Source: GCA-2718815 sp963578105
GTDB lineage: Bacteria > Planctomycetota > Planctomycetia > Pirellulales > Pirellulaceae
Reading direction: 5' to 3'
Length of the DNA: 64,000 nucleotides
Assembly: GCA_963578105.1 (NCBI GenBank)
Contig: CAUZBP010000001.1
Span: forward strand, 186,001 to 250,000
Shown here one piece after another: positions 54,963 to 63,596 of this stretch. Each line of letters starts with the position of its first letter. Positions within the stretch are counted from its first letter, which is position 1. The notes under the pieces are model-generated. The model saw only the letters and a list, made by a program, of their open reading frames with translations, did not search any database and was not told the origin of the DNA. The translations under genes and the position numbers were made by a program.

Positions 54963-55709
54963 ATGACAAGTCGTGGCCTACTCATCGTGTTTGAAGGGAT
55001 TGACGGGACTGGGAAGTCGACCCAGGTGCGTTTGCTGGCGGACGCTCTCTCCAGCGCGGGGCTGGACGTGATCCAGTCCAAAGAGCCTACCGACGGACCG
55101 TGGGGGAGGAAAATCCGCGCATCGGCTGCCAGCGGTCGCATGGCTCCCGCAGAGGAACTCGATGCGTTTGTGAAGGACCGTCGCGAACACATTGAGAACC
55201 TGATCACACCCGGCCTGGAGGCAGGTAAGGTGGTAATCCTGGACCGCTACTTTTATTCCTCGATTGCGTATCAAGGTGCCAGGCTGGGTAATGTCGAGGA
55301 AATCGCCCGGCAGATGAGCAGTTTTGCTCCGCTGCCAGACGTGGTATTCCTGATCGATATTGATCCGGTGGTCTCGCTGGCTCGCATCGTAGAAAGCCGG
55401 GGCGAAATACCGAACCAATTTGAACAGGTCGCGTCTCTGAATGCCGCCCGCGAAATTTTTAACCAATTGGCTGAAGGGGATCCCCGCATTGTCAAACTAG
55501 ACGGCAATTGCTCTCTGGAATCCATTCGGATGACCCTTCTCGACTTGTTGGTGAACGACGTGTTGAGAAAGGCAACGTGCTACGAATCGAAGTGGTGTGA
55601 TGTTTCGAACTGTCTGTCTGCCAAGTCGGGTCGATGCGAGTGGTACAACATTCGACAGTCTCTTGCCGACCGGCTTTCGTCGTCCTACACATCGGCACTC
55701 ATCAGCTAG
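54963..55709 (+). CDS. tmk: Thymidylate kinase-like protein with Cys-rich tail
   Basis: 248 residues from the ATG at 54963, so that the P-loop strand comes first (MTSRGLLIVFEGIDGTGKSTQVRLLADAL). Other features are EPTDGPWGRKIR, VVILDRYFYSSIAYQGARLGNVEEI (the DRY motif) and LPDVVFLIDIDPVVSLARI. dTMP kinase phosphorylates dTMP to dTDP. Typical enzymes end at ~210 residues; here ~50 extra residues carry three to four Cys (KATCYESKWCDVSNCLSAKSGRCEW), which is unusual and might be a metal site or an added domain. It follows the small ORFs by 85 bp. Confidence 0.8.
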   Translation: MTSRGLLIVFEGIDGTGKSTQVRLLADALSSAGLDVIQSKEPTDGPWGRKIRASAASGRMAPAEELDAFVKDRREHIENLITPGLEAGKVVILDRYFYSSIAYQGARLGNVEEIARQMSSFAPLPDVVFLIDIDPVVSLARIVESRGEIPNQFEQVASLNAAREIFNQLAEGDPRIVKLDGNCSLESIRMTLLDLLVNDVLRKATCYESKWCDVSNCLSAKSGRCEWYNIRQSLADRLSSSYTSALIS

Positions 55710-56045
55710 AATTTCCGGGAGTCAGGTCCGACTCAATCACGTTGTAGCTGCGACCACTCGGAAAACGGCTGTTTCTATTTGGGATGGCGCACATGAGGCA
55801 CACCACGTTTGCCTGCGCAGCACGAGCGAGGTTTCAACTTGAAAGTCGGATGTAGCAAGTCCTGGTGGTCCAACCGATCTTGTCGTTTTTTGAATGAGCA
55901 GTCGTGGTGGAACAGCCTGATGGACAGAGTAATGAGGGTAGTAGACGATGCCAGTCGTCCGCTGTAGACTCAGCCCAAGTAGGGTAGCCAAAAGAGCGGT
56001 CCTCAATTTTCCCAGTATCTCAGTTCTGCAGTTGGAGAAAATGCA
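55710..56045. other. Intergenic region
   Basis: 336 bp with no supported gene; short frames read as non-coding. A GGAGAAA ribosome site for the next gene lies at its end. Nothing else noticed. Confidence 0.4.
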
Positions 56046-56639
56046 ATGGTCAAAACCGCCAGTACGATGTTGCCCTTGGGAACGCACGCGCCGGATTTCT
56101 CGCTCGTCAATGTCGATGGCAAGATGGTATCGTTGTCGGACTTTGACGGGGCACCAGCCCTGGTTGTCATTTTTATGTGTAACCACTGCCCCTTCGTGAA
56201 GCACATTGCCGACGAATTGGCCCGTTTCGGAGGCGACTATCAACCCCGGGGAACTGCAATCGTTGCGATCAGCTCGAATGATGTCAGTCTGCACCCCGAA
56301 GACTCTCCGGAGCAAATGGTGCACGAAGTCGAACAACAGGGTTACACGTTTCCTTACTTGTATGACGAAACCCAGGAGGTCGCGGTTGCTTATCGAGCTG
56401 CCTGCACTCCCGACTTTTTTGTTTTTGACAAGGATCAGAAACTGGTCTATCGGGGTCAGTTGGATTCCAGTCGACCCGAGAGCGGGATACCTGTGACCGG
56501 TGAAGATTTGCGCCAAGCGGTCGATGAAGTCCTGGCCGGCCAGGCGGTCTCAGCAGACCAGACCCCCAGTATTGGCTGCAACATCAAATGGAAGGTTGGT
56601 GCGGAACCACAGTACTTTGATCCGGCCGGAACTGCTTGA
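56046..56639 (+). CDS. Thioredoxin-fold (AhpC/TSA-like) protein with CNHC motif
   Basis: 197 residues. The domain is peroxiredoxin-like: LPLGTHAPDFSLVNVDGKMVSLSDFDGAPALVVIFMCNHCPFVKHIADEL, where CNHC is the redox-active CxxC used by this thioredoxin-family branch. Later come GTAIVAISSNDVSLHPEDSPEQM, YRAACTPDFFVFDKDQKLVYRGQLD with the cis-Pro loop (ACTPDFF), and the usual SIGCNIKWK tail. Likely reduces disulfides or hydroperoxides in the cytoplasm. Unlike the ArsC-family protein at 42568 it uses Cys throughout. It stands alone before the second Ldh2 gene. Confidence 0.87.
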   Translation: MVKTASTMLPLGTHAPDFSLVNVDGKMVSLSDFDGAPALVVIFMCNHCPFVKHIADELARFGGDYQPRGTAIVAISSNDVSLHPEDSPEQMVHEVEQQGYTFPYLYDETQEVAVAYRAACTPDFFVFDKDQKLVYRGQLDSSRPESGIPVTGEDLRQAVDEVLAGQAVSADQTPSIGCNIKWKVGAEPQYFDPAGTA

Positions 56640-56847
56640 CACGGTTCCGCGTTTGACGAAAGGTTGTTGGTCGGAGTCCTCCGCTCTGAACGGAAACCAC
56701 TTTGGGATTGGGGCTCCACCGATTTTTTGTGCCCGGCACTGTTCGATGATGGCAGGGCCGGCAAATAGAAAAAAATTCTTGCGCGTGTTACTGAAGCCGA
56801 CTTCTTTTTCCTCATCCTGTCGATTCTCACCTCCCTGATGTTTTCCA

Positions 56848-57909
56848 ATGAAATTTCAAGCAAAACCACTCGAGCAGTTAATTTCCGCCATCTTTGCGCG
56901 TGCCGGGTCCGATCAGGGTGAAGCTGACCTGATCGCCCAGCATCTGGTGAAGGCGAATCTTGTTGGACACGATTCACACGGTGTGATTCGTACACCGATT
57001 TACATCGAATGGTTGCGGGATGGAAAAGTTGTTGCCAATCGAAAACTGAAGATGGTCTTTGAGAGTCCGTCGATTCTGGTAGTCGACGGGCAGTTGGGCT
57101 ACGGACAGTCGGTCGCCAAGCAAGCCGTCGATCTGGGACTGGACAAATGTCAGGAACAAGGAGTCTCCGTGGTTGCGTTACGCAACTCGGGCCACGTCGG
57201 ACGTGTTGGCCATTGGGCTGAACTTGCGACAGATGCAGGATGTGTATCCCTGCATTTTGTCAACACGACAGGGTTGGGCATGTTGATGGTACCTACCGGT
57301 GGAATCGACCGGCGGGTTTCCATCAACCCGGTTACCATAGGCGTGCCCGTTGCAGGCAAGCCAGCGGTCATTTTTGACATTGCTGCGGCTGCGGCTGCGG
57401 AGGGAAAACTTAAGGTTGCGCGAAATCGAGGCGTCAGCGTGCCGGATGGTTGGATTCTGGATGCCGACGGTCAGCCGACAAATGACCCCAACGAATTTTA
57501 CGGGCCACCAAGGGGAGCCATTCTTCCCTTCGGAGGACATAAGGGTTACGGACTGGGCCTGATGGCGGAGTTGTTGGCCGGTGCTCTGACAGGAAGTGGA
57601 TGTAGCCAAAAGGGAAAGACTGGTTTGGAACAGGGAATGCTCTCGATCTATGTCGATCCGACGAAGGTGGGACCCGAAGGGGGATTTAATGACGAGGTCT
57701 CGCGTTACGTTGATTTCGTCAGAAGTTCGCGCCCCGACTCCCCCGACGGCAAAGTGATGGTGCCTGGTGATCTTGAGGCCCACAATCAGGCAGAACGACT
57801 GGCCGCAGGAATTGATCTGGATGATGCCACTTGGAATCAGATCACAAGCACCGCTCAGGATCTCGAGGTGGATGCGTCATGGATCGATGCAGCGACGGGC
57901 ACGGTTTGA
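56848..57909 (+). CDS. Second Ldh2-family oxidoreductase
   Basis: 353 residues. The family motifs are LVGHDSHGVIRTPIYIEWLRDG (catalytic His, conserved Arg), ALRNSGHVGRVGHWAE, GGIDRRVSINPVTIGVPV, VPDGWILDADGQPTNDPNEFYGPPRGAILPFGGHKGYGLGLMAELLAGALTG (in pieces). The protein should be an NAD(P)-dependent 2-hydroxyacid dehydrogenase. It diverges from the copy at 8232 but keeps the same layout. Six bases separate it from the NHL gene, so the two are probably cotranscribed; an HpcH-type aldolase follows further on. Confidence 0.88.
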   Translation: MKFQAKPLEQLISAIFARAGSDQGEADLIAQHLVKANLVGHDSHGVIRTPIYIEWLRDGKVVANRKLKMVFESPSILVVDGQLGYGQSVAKQAVDLGLDKCQEQGVSVVALRNSGHVGRVGHWAELATDAGCVSLHFVNTTGLGMLMVPTGGIDRRVSINPVTIGVPVAGKPAVIFDIAAAAAAEGKLKVARNRGVSVPDGWILDADGQPTNDPNEFYGPPRGAILPFGGHKGYGLGLMAELLAGALTGSGCSQKGKTGLEQGMLSIYVDPTKVGPEGGFNDEVSRYVDFVRSSRPDSPDGKVMVPGDLEAHNQAERLAAGIDLDDATWNQITSTAQDLEVDASWIDAATGTV

Positions 57910-57915
57910 AAATCC

Positions 57916-58902
57916 ATGAACACTGTTGGAACTGCTGAACTGACTTACCAGCCGCTGCTGGACTGGTACCGCCTGCCGTCAGATATCACTCACTTTGAGG
58001 CGATTGGTGTGGCGGTCGACTCGCACGACAATCTGTTCGTGTTCAACCGAGGCGCTCCGGCCGTGATTGTCTTTGACCCGGATGGCAATTTTCTCAACTC
58101 CTGGGAATGCCAACTTCTTGTTCGTCCCCATGGTATCTGGATCGCCGAGGATGATACTGTTTATTTGGTGGACGACGCTGGTCACGCGGTGCGACAATAC
58201 ACGCCTGCTGGCCGGCCGATACGTGCAATCGGACCGAGTGGGGTGCCGTCGCCCAGCGGGGCTGAAGGCTTTGATTTTCGCACGATTTTACGCGGTGCGG
58301 CGCCCTATAACTTGCCGACCAATCTGGTCATTTCCCGGCTTGGCGAGATTTATGTGGCTGACGGATATGGGAATGCAAGGGTGCATCGCTATTCGGGCGA
58401 AGGCGAGCTGATTCAGTCGTGGGGAGAGCCCGGCGATGGGCCGGGCCAATTTCAGATACCACACGGTATTGGAGTCGACGGCGCGGGACGGATTTATGTT
58501 GCCGACCGGGAAAATAGTCGCATACAAATATTTTCAGCCGATGGTGAATGCCTGAGCCAGTGGACTGATGTCGTCCGTCCTTGTCAGGTATTCATTGCTC
58601 GTGATGATTTGGTGTACGTGGCTGAGTTGGGTGCTCGCAACGGTTTGTTTTCCTGGATGGATCGTTGTCCAGACGCGGTTGGCGGAAGAGTGAGTATTTT
58701 TGATCAGGACGGAACACTGCTGGCCCGTTGGGGCGGTGGACAGGACGCCAGGCAGCTTCACGAATTTTATGCCGCGCACGACATCTGTGTCGATTCGCGG
58801 GGTGACATTTACGTAGGAGAGGTTTCCGTTACGGCTGCTGCCATGGCGGGTGTGGATGCCAGGGACTTACCGGTGCTGCGAAAGTTTGTGCGTTGCAGTT
58901 GA
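57916..58902 (+). CDS. NHL-repeat six-bladed beta-propeller protein (PAL-like)
   Basis: 328 residues, six bases after the Ldh2 gene. NHL-type blades are evident: FEAIGVAVDSHDNLFVFNRGAPAVIVFDPDGNFL, HGIWIAEDDTVYLVDDAGHAVRQY, GEIYVADGYGNARVHRYSGEGELI, FQIPHGIGVDGAGRIYVADRENSRIQIFSADGECL in pieces. The overall layout resembles the peptidyl-alpha-hydroxyglycine amidating-lyase-like propellers common in environmental bacteria, which often accompany sugar or hydroxyacid genes. No signal peptide, so cytoplasmic. Whether it is enzymatic or only a scaffold is unknown. Confidence 0.82.
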   Translation: MNTVGTAELTYQPLLDWYRLPSDITHFEAIGVAVDSHDNLFVFNRGAPAVIVFDPDGNFLNSWECQLLVRPHGIWIAEDDTVYLVDDAGHAVRQYTPAGRPIRAIGPSGVPSPSGAEGFDFRTILRGAAPYNLPTNLVISRLGEIYVADGYGNARVHRYSGEGELIQSWGEPGDGPGQFQIPHGIGVDGAGRIYVADRENSRIQIFSADGECLSQWTDVVRPCQVFIARDDLVYVAELGARNGLFSWMDRCPDAVGGRVSIFDQDGTLLARWGGGQDARQLHEFYAAHDICVDSRGDIYVGEVSVTAAAMAGVDARDLPVLRKFVRCS

Positions 58903-59259
58903 CAGACAAGTCTGCATGGTTCTCATTCACGGGATCAAGCCGTTTGGCGGCAGGGCCGGAATTCTTGTGGAGGACGACAACGCGGAAGCGAATGGCCAGG
59001 GATAAAAGGCGTGCGCACGGATCGACTTCCTCAGGCGACCGATTCGGAGATGTTATCCGCCCTGGCCGTCCACGTCAAAATGTAATGGAGTGTTCAACTC
59101 GACGTTACACGTGTTATCGATCGTTGCGGTGTTCAGCATCCGTTGACCAGCGCATCCTTGATCAACAGGACTTCTGATTGCTATACTCTAGGTGCAAGCG
59201 AACACGACTTAGTGTCACCTGGGGATGCCCCGAAAAAAAGTACTAGGAATTTTTGAACG
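58903..59259. other. Intergenic region
   Basis: 357 bp without a supported gene. An AAAAAAAGTACTAGG string just before the aldolase start resembles the A-run plus GTGCTAGG at the hairpin near 27520, probably by chance. Confidence 0.35.
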
Positions 59260-60030
59260 ATGATCACTGATAATCTCAAACGATTTCGTGAAAAAATGGA
59301 TGCCGGTCAAGTGACGACGGGCATGGGTGTGAGTCTTAGCGATGCTGCGGTTACAGAGGCGATGAGTGGCATTGCGGACTTCTTTTGGATCGATTTGGAA
59401 CATTGTCCTACCAGCCTGGAAAGCATGATGTCGCATTTAATCGCGGCTCGGGCCGGCGGTACAGCGGCGATCGTGCGAATTCCAAGCGGTGACGTTGGCT
59501 GGATCAAACGCGTTTTGGACACGGGGGCTGAGGGCATCATTCTGCCACAGGCACAGTCAGTCGAAGAGATTCGGCAGTTTGCCAGGTCATGTCGGTATCC
59601 TCCCATGGGTACGCGCGGTTTCGGACCCCGTCGACCGACGAATTACGGTCGTTTTGTTGGACAGGAATATCTTGATCATGCGAACGAGAACTTGTTTGTT
59701 GCCGCCCAGATCGAAACGATTGACCTGGTGCATCAGATGGACGAGATCGTGCAGATCAAAGAACTGACTTCCATCTGTATCGGCCCGAACGACCTTTCCG
59801 GAACGATGGGCATGCTGGGAAATATCACGCATCCCGATGTGCTGGATGCAATTCGGACGATTGCGACCAAGGCCCGCGAAAATGGTTTGTACGTGGGTTC
59901 TGGAATGGGAGTAGATCCCGTGTTTGCAAACACGCTTAAAGACCTGGGCGTTCAATGGTTGCAGGTAGGCGGTGACTTTGAGTACATGATGAAGTATGCC
60001 CAGCAACTTTACGATCAGATTCGCAATTAA
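59260..60030 (+). CDS. HpcH/HpaI-family aldolase
   Basis: 256 residues with the family pattern: VTTGMGVSLSDAAVTEAMSGIADFFWIDLEHCPTSLESMMSHLIAARAGGTAAIVRIPSGDVGWIKRVLDTGAEGIILPQAQSVEEI (in pieces) including the metal-binding Glu (QIETIDLVHQMDEI) and the PND motif (CIGPNDLSGTMGML). Members cleave 2-keto-3-deoxy or 4-hydroxy-2-keto acids to pyruvate or a short aldehyde. Combined with the Ldh2 dehydrogenase it could act on the keto acid produced from a hydroxyacid. The 357-bp gap leaves operon status open. Confidence 0.88.
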   Translation: MITDNLKRFREKMDAGQVTTGMGVSLSDAAVTEAMSGIADFFWIDLEHCPTSLESMMSHLIAARAGGTAAIVRIPSGDVGWIKRVLDTGAEGIILPQAQSVEEIRQFARSCRYPPMGTRGFGPRRPTNYGRFVGQEYLDHANENLFVAAQIETIDLVHQMDEIVQIKELTSICIGPNDLSGTMGMLGNITHPDVLDAIRTIATKARENGLYVGSGMGVDPVFANTLKDLGVQWLQVGGDFEYMMKYAQQLYDQIRN

Positions 60031-60334
60031 CCGTTGCACGCTGTTTCAGGGAGACCTGGAATGGAACTGAAACATTCAAGGTCGCATCAACGGTTGTTGA
60101 GAAAAAACAGAATCAGGTATGAAAAACACAACAAGCAGGTCCAGAATCCGTTGCGTGGTTCGGCAGCAAGGTTGTACCTGATAGAAGGCAGATGATTGTC
60201 GGTCCAGCTTTCTTCTAGCTGTTGACGGAGCGATCGGCTCCAACAACCGGGTCCGGTTGGTTGCTCCGTCGCCAGAGAAAGTTTCTGTTGTTTTGCCGGC
60301 GACCGGGCATGTTTTTCCAGTGGCAATAGGTTGG
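60031..60334. other. Intergenic region between convergent genes
   Basis: 304 bp. Minus-strand frames entering here belong to other frames of the sialidase-like gene. No clear terminator or gene. Confidence 0.4.
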
Positions 60335-61552
60335 TTAGCTGGCATCCCAGGCGGCCAGGAGGGCCGCCTCGTCGTAGCATACGGCGCGACAAAAGGCGTT
60401 GATAGCTTCGTGGAAAGTGTGAGGTTCTTCGTGAGTGCCGGCTGAGTAGAAGGTGGTGACCATGCGGCCGTTGTCCTGTCGGACGGTGGATGGGTAGCCG
60501 ATGTCCTGTCCCGGAAGTTCGTCGGCAAAGACCAGGCGGCGGGATTCCCAGGAGTGCCCCAGGTCTCGGCTGATCAGGCCTTGAACCCCGTAGGGCGGGT
60601 TGCGGCGACCGAAGGTCAGCAGGATTTTCCCGTCGTTCAAGAGGGTCAAATCGGGTGGGTGCTCGCGGCTTTCGGTCACCTGCTGGAGATCTCCCCACGT
60701 TTTACCCCCGTCACTGGACCGGCAGGTCACCAGGGGACCGGTGCGGGCCGCGGCCAGCCAATCGCCATTCGGTAAGAAGAGTACGTCGGGCTCGGCTAAC
60801 CCAAGACCCATCAGGATCGGGTTGGTCCAAGTTTTACCCTGGTCGTAGGATCGCAGAAGATAGGCCGGAGTGTAGTCCTTGTCAGTGGCGACAAAGCCTT
60901 GAAGGTCGGCAAGGAAGGGACCGGCGTAAACGGGCAGGTACAGGGTGCCGTCCGAGTCCGAGCGGATTTTTCCAAAGGGAGATGCGCCATTCAGTCGGTT
61001 GTAGCTGAGTGGCGCGTCGTCGACCCACGAGCGGCCTCCATCGCGGGAACAGATCACCCGCGTGTCGACGCGGTCCATGTCCACGATCTCTTTACCTTCC
61101 TCGTCGTAACCACCTCGCCGCTGATAGGCTACCAGCAGCGTTCCGTTGGAAGCCACACCAAAAGCAGGGTTACGGTCGTCCAACGGACTGTCGATCACTG
61201 TCGACGGTTGGCCCCAGGTTTGGCCTGAATCAGTCGAATAGGAAATGTCCAGGCGTCCCCGGACTCCCACGTGACCGTCCCCGCCTCGATGGACGACGGC
61301 AAGCCTCTTGTCATCCAGGGTGGCGATTACCGGGAAGTAGCCTTGCCCGCGAACCACGTCGACGACCGTCGAACCAGGAAGGCGCCGGATGTCGATGGCA
61401 TCCCGGAGCAGCGACTCGTTGCCGGCAAGCTGTCGGCTGCTGCCACCGATGAAGGTCCCCGTCACGGCGGCCGAGACACCAGTGGCGGAAGTTTTTAAAA
61501 ACCGACGTCGTGAAGAGTGAAGGGTTCGCAGTGATGTTTTTGGTCTCCACAT
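60335..61552 (-). CDS. Sialidase/BNR-repeat exo-glycosidase-like protein with Tat signal
   Basis: 405 residues; AGGA lies eight bases before the ATG. A twin-arginine signal (SSRRRFLKTSATGVSAAVTGTFIGG) is followed by a six-bladed sialidase fold with repeated Asp-box motifs: STDSGQTW, SRDGGRSW, SYDQGKTW, SSDGGKTW and SRDLGHSW. Conserved carboxylate segments such as SPLDDRNPAF and GLAEPDVLFLPNGDWLAAARTGP fit glycoside hydrolase family 33-like proteins, though many planctomycete members have other substrates. Likely exported to the periplasm or beyond. It points toward host- or algae-derived glycan use. Confidence 0.85.
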   Translation of the reverse strand: MWRPKTSLRTLHSSRRRFLKTSATGVSAAVTGTFIGGSSRQLAGNESLLRDAIDIRRLPGSTVVDVVRGQGYFPVIATLDDKRLAVVHRGGDGHVGVRGRLDISYSTDSGQTWGQPSTVIDSPLDDRNPAFGVASNGTLLVAYQRRGGYDEEGKEIVDMDRVDTRVICSRDGGRSWVDDAPLSYNRLNGASPFGKIRSDSDGTLYLPVYAGPFLADLQGFVATDKDYTPAYLLRSYDQGKTWTNPILMGLGLAEPDVLFLPNGDWLAAARTGPLVTCRSSDGGKTWGDLQQVTESREHPPDLTLLNDGKILLTFGRRNPPYGVQGLISRDLGHSWESRRLVFADELPGQDIGYPSTVRQDNGRMVTTFYSAGTHEEPHTFHEAINAFCRAVCYDEAALLAAWDAS

Positions 61553-62114
61553 CGGACGTTCCTCATTCGTTCTGTAAATTCATTTGGCAGAGATGTTCCT
61601 ACGGACTTGCCAACGGGTTCAGGACAGGACCGAGCCGTCTACTATTGCAGATATTAAATGTTTTTCGCAGGCCAGACAAGCGTTTTCGGCTTGCTCCGCC
61701 GGAGGTCGAAATGATGACCCGGGAAATTGTGACAAATGGTGTAAGCATGGTGCCGCGCGACAGGTTTCTGGCGGCAGTTTGTTCCTGTCGGCACTTCAAG
61801 GCAGCGGGCTGCGTTTTCAGAAAAGTTGCAGACGCAACGGCTGCAATGTGATTCCGACACTTTGGGATCACGGTTTTTCCCGGGACGGATCACGCAAGAT
61901 TTTCGGAATGTCACGATTGCGGCATCTCCCGCCGGTCGGCTCTTAACGCATTTGGCGAATGAGTGGCTTCGTAGCATCCGAGGTCAAGGTACAATTAAGC
62001 CTTGCGCGGTGTTGTGTGGCAGCGTGGCTTTGTAGCGTGGGCTGGTCTGTTTCCAGCGTGATCGTTTGTCGCCGCGGTTCGCACAGCAGTTTTCACGGGA
62101 ACGAGTATAGCTTC
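61553..62114. other. Divergent intergenic region (562 bp)
   Basis: No supported gene; frames read as Arg/Cys-rich non-coding strings, including an upstream extension of the next gene's frame to a start at 61959. Should contain divergent promoters. No operator recognised. Confidence 0.4.
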
Positions 62115-63596
62115 ATGGCTGAAACTCACGATACTGGAAACTCGCGGAGCGTGATCTTTGTCGATCTGGACGGCACCCTGATCGCAACAGACACGTTGTG
62201 TGAAGCTGTTCTGTTGTCATTCCGGCAGTGCCCAGTCTCCTGTTGGCGGGCTCCGTGGGCTCTTTTTCGTGGTCTGGCCCAGTTTAAAAGGTCCTTGGCG
62301 GAACTGGTCACACCGGATGCCGAGGTGCTTCCGTACCGGCAAGAGGTGCTGGAATTTCTACGAGTCCAGAAGCAGCAGGGAGCGAAGCTCGTCCTGGCAA
62401 CGGCGACCGATCAGCGTTGGGCCGACGCAGTTGCGATGCACCTGAACCTGTTTGACGATGTGATTGCCAGCGATGGAAGAACGAACGTCAAGGGCGAGGC
62501 AAAACTGGCGGCCATGGAACACTACTGCAGTTTGCATGGTTTTGAAGAATTTGCATACGTCGGTGACTCCTCGGCGGATGTGCCGATCTGGCGGAAGGCA
62601 GCTCAAGTCTATGTGGTGCAGCCTACGGCAGGCCTGTTGAGGACCTTGAAGGGGTTTTGCCAACCCTCCCGTGTATTTGGGGGCAAGCCGGGCCGGATCG
62701 GTCCTCTTTTTCGCGCCCTGCGACCGCAGCACTGGACAAAAAATCTGTTCCTGTTCGTCCCCCTGGCGATGGCTCATGATCTGTTGAATCCAGAGAAATT
62801 CATCGCCGCAGTGACCGCGTTCATTGCGTTTTGCGCCAGCGCTTCGGCCGTCTATTTTTTAAATGACGCTCAGGACCTGGAGGTTGATCGCCGGCACCCG
62901 GAGAAATGTCGTCGGCCGCTGGCTTCTGGTGCCCTGCCGATTTACTACGCTCCCGTGTGGACGGTGTTGCTGGCAACGGTGGGGATTCTTTTGTCGGCCT
63001 GGACATTACAGCCGTTGTCGTTCGCTGGCCTGCTCGTGCTTTACCTGTTGACCAATGTTCTTTATTCGATGTGGCTGAAACGTAAAACGATGATTGATGT
63101 GCTGGTACTGGCTGGTCTCTATACGGCCCGGATTCTGGCTGGAGGTTTTGCCACCGATACGCCTGTCTCCCAGTGGCTGATCGGGTTTTCGGTGTTTTTC
63201 TTCACTTCACTGGCGTTCGCCAAACGCTATGCCGAGTTGGTGCGGCTTGCTGACGAAGGGCAGGAGGCTCCGGGGGGACGCGGCTATGCCGTGACCGATC
63301 AGAGTTTGATTGAAAGCATGGGGTCCACGAGTGGTTACTTGTCGGTGCTTGTTTTGGCGCTTTACATTAATGGCGAAGTAGTCAAGGAGCTTTATACTTA
63401 TGACTGGTTGTTGTGGCTGGTGTGCCCCTTGTTACTGTACTGGATCAGTCGAATTTGGTTGAAGGCGAAACGGAGGCGGCTCACGGAAGATCCGGTCGTG
63501 TTTGCTTTGCGCGATCCCGCCAGTTGGATTGTGGGTGTGGTGACCGTCATCTTGTTGATTTGCGCCACTGCGCCGTGGGTGAAAGAGACGCTATGA
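62115..63596 (+). CDS. HAD phosphatase-UbiA prenyltransferase fusion
   Basis: 493 residues from the ATG at 62115 (MAETHDTGNSRSVIFVDLDGTL); an upstream start at 61959 would add 52 unlikely residues. Residues ~10-200 form a HAD-type hydrolase (VFVDLDGTLIATDTL with the nucleophile Asp; FAYVGDSSADVPIW late motif). Residues ~215-490 form a UbiA-family prenyltransferase with nine or so helices, RPQHWTKNLFLFVPLAMAHD and the Asp-rich NDAQDLEVDRRHPEKCRRPLASG, typical of decaprenyl-phosphate phosphoribosyltransferase (DPPR synthase). The natural reading is transfer of phosphoribosyl to polyprenyl phosphate followed by dephosphorylation in the same chain. A DprE1-like gene overlaps the stop by four bases. 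Confidence 0.85.
   Translation: MAETHDTGNSRSVIFVDLDGTLIATDTLCEAVLLSFRQCPVSCWRAPWALFRGLAQFKRSLAELVTPDAEVLPYRQEVLEFLRVQKQQGAKLVLATATDQRWADAVAMHLNLFDDVIASDGRTNVKGEAKLAAMEHYCSLHGFEEFAYVGDSSADVPIWRKAAQVYVVQPTAGLLRTLKGFCQPSRVFGGKPGRIGPLFRALRPQHWTKNLFLFVPLAMAHDLLNPEKFIAAVTAFIAFCASASAVYFLNDAQDLEVDRRHPEKCRRPLASGALPIYYAPVWTVLLATVGILLSAWTLQPLSFAGLLVLYLLTNVLYSMWLKRKTMIDVLVLAGLYTARILAGGFATDTPVSQWLIGFSVFFFTSLAFAKRYAELVRLADEGQEAPGGRGYAVTDQSLIESMGSTSGYLSVLVLALYINGEVVKELYTYDWLLWLVCPLLLYWISRIWLKAKRRRLTEDPVVFALRDPASWIVGVVTVILLICATAPWVKETL

Noticed and set aside
59232..59248. Similarity of AAAAAAAGTACTAGG here to the hairpin arm near 27516
   Set aside because: Only about 15 bases match and no hairpin forms here; not enough for a repeat family.
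59919..59934. 16-bp palindrome CGTGTTTGCAAACACG resembling the TTGCAA-type operator
   Set aside because: It lies inside the HpcH/HpaI aldolase coding sequence (residues PVFANTL) and lacks the ATTTGCAA...CTTGCAA spacing of the two promoter sites.
60087..60698. 203-codon minus-strand frame
   Set aside because: It is an alternate frame of the sialidase-like gene, with Arg/Pro/His-rich nonsense composition.
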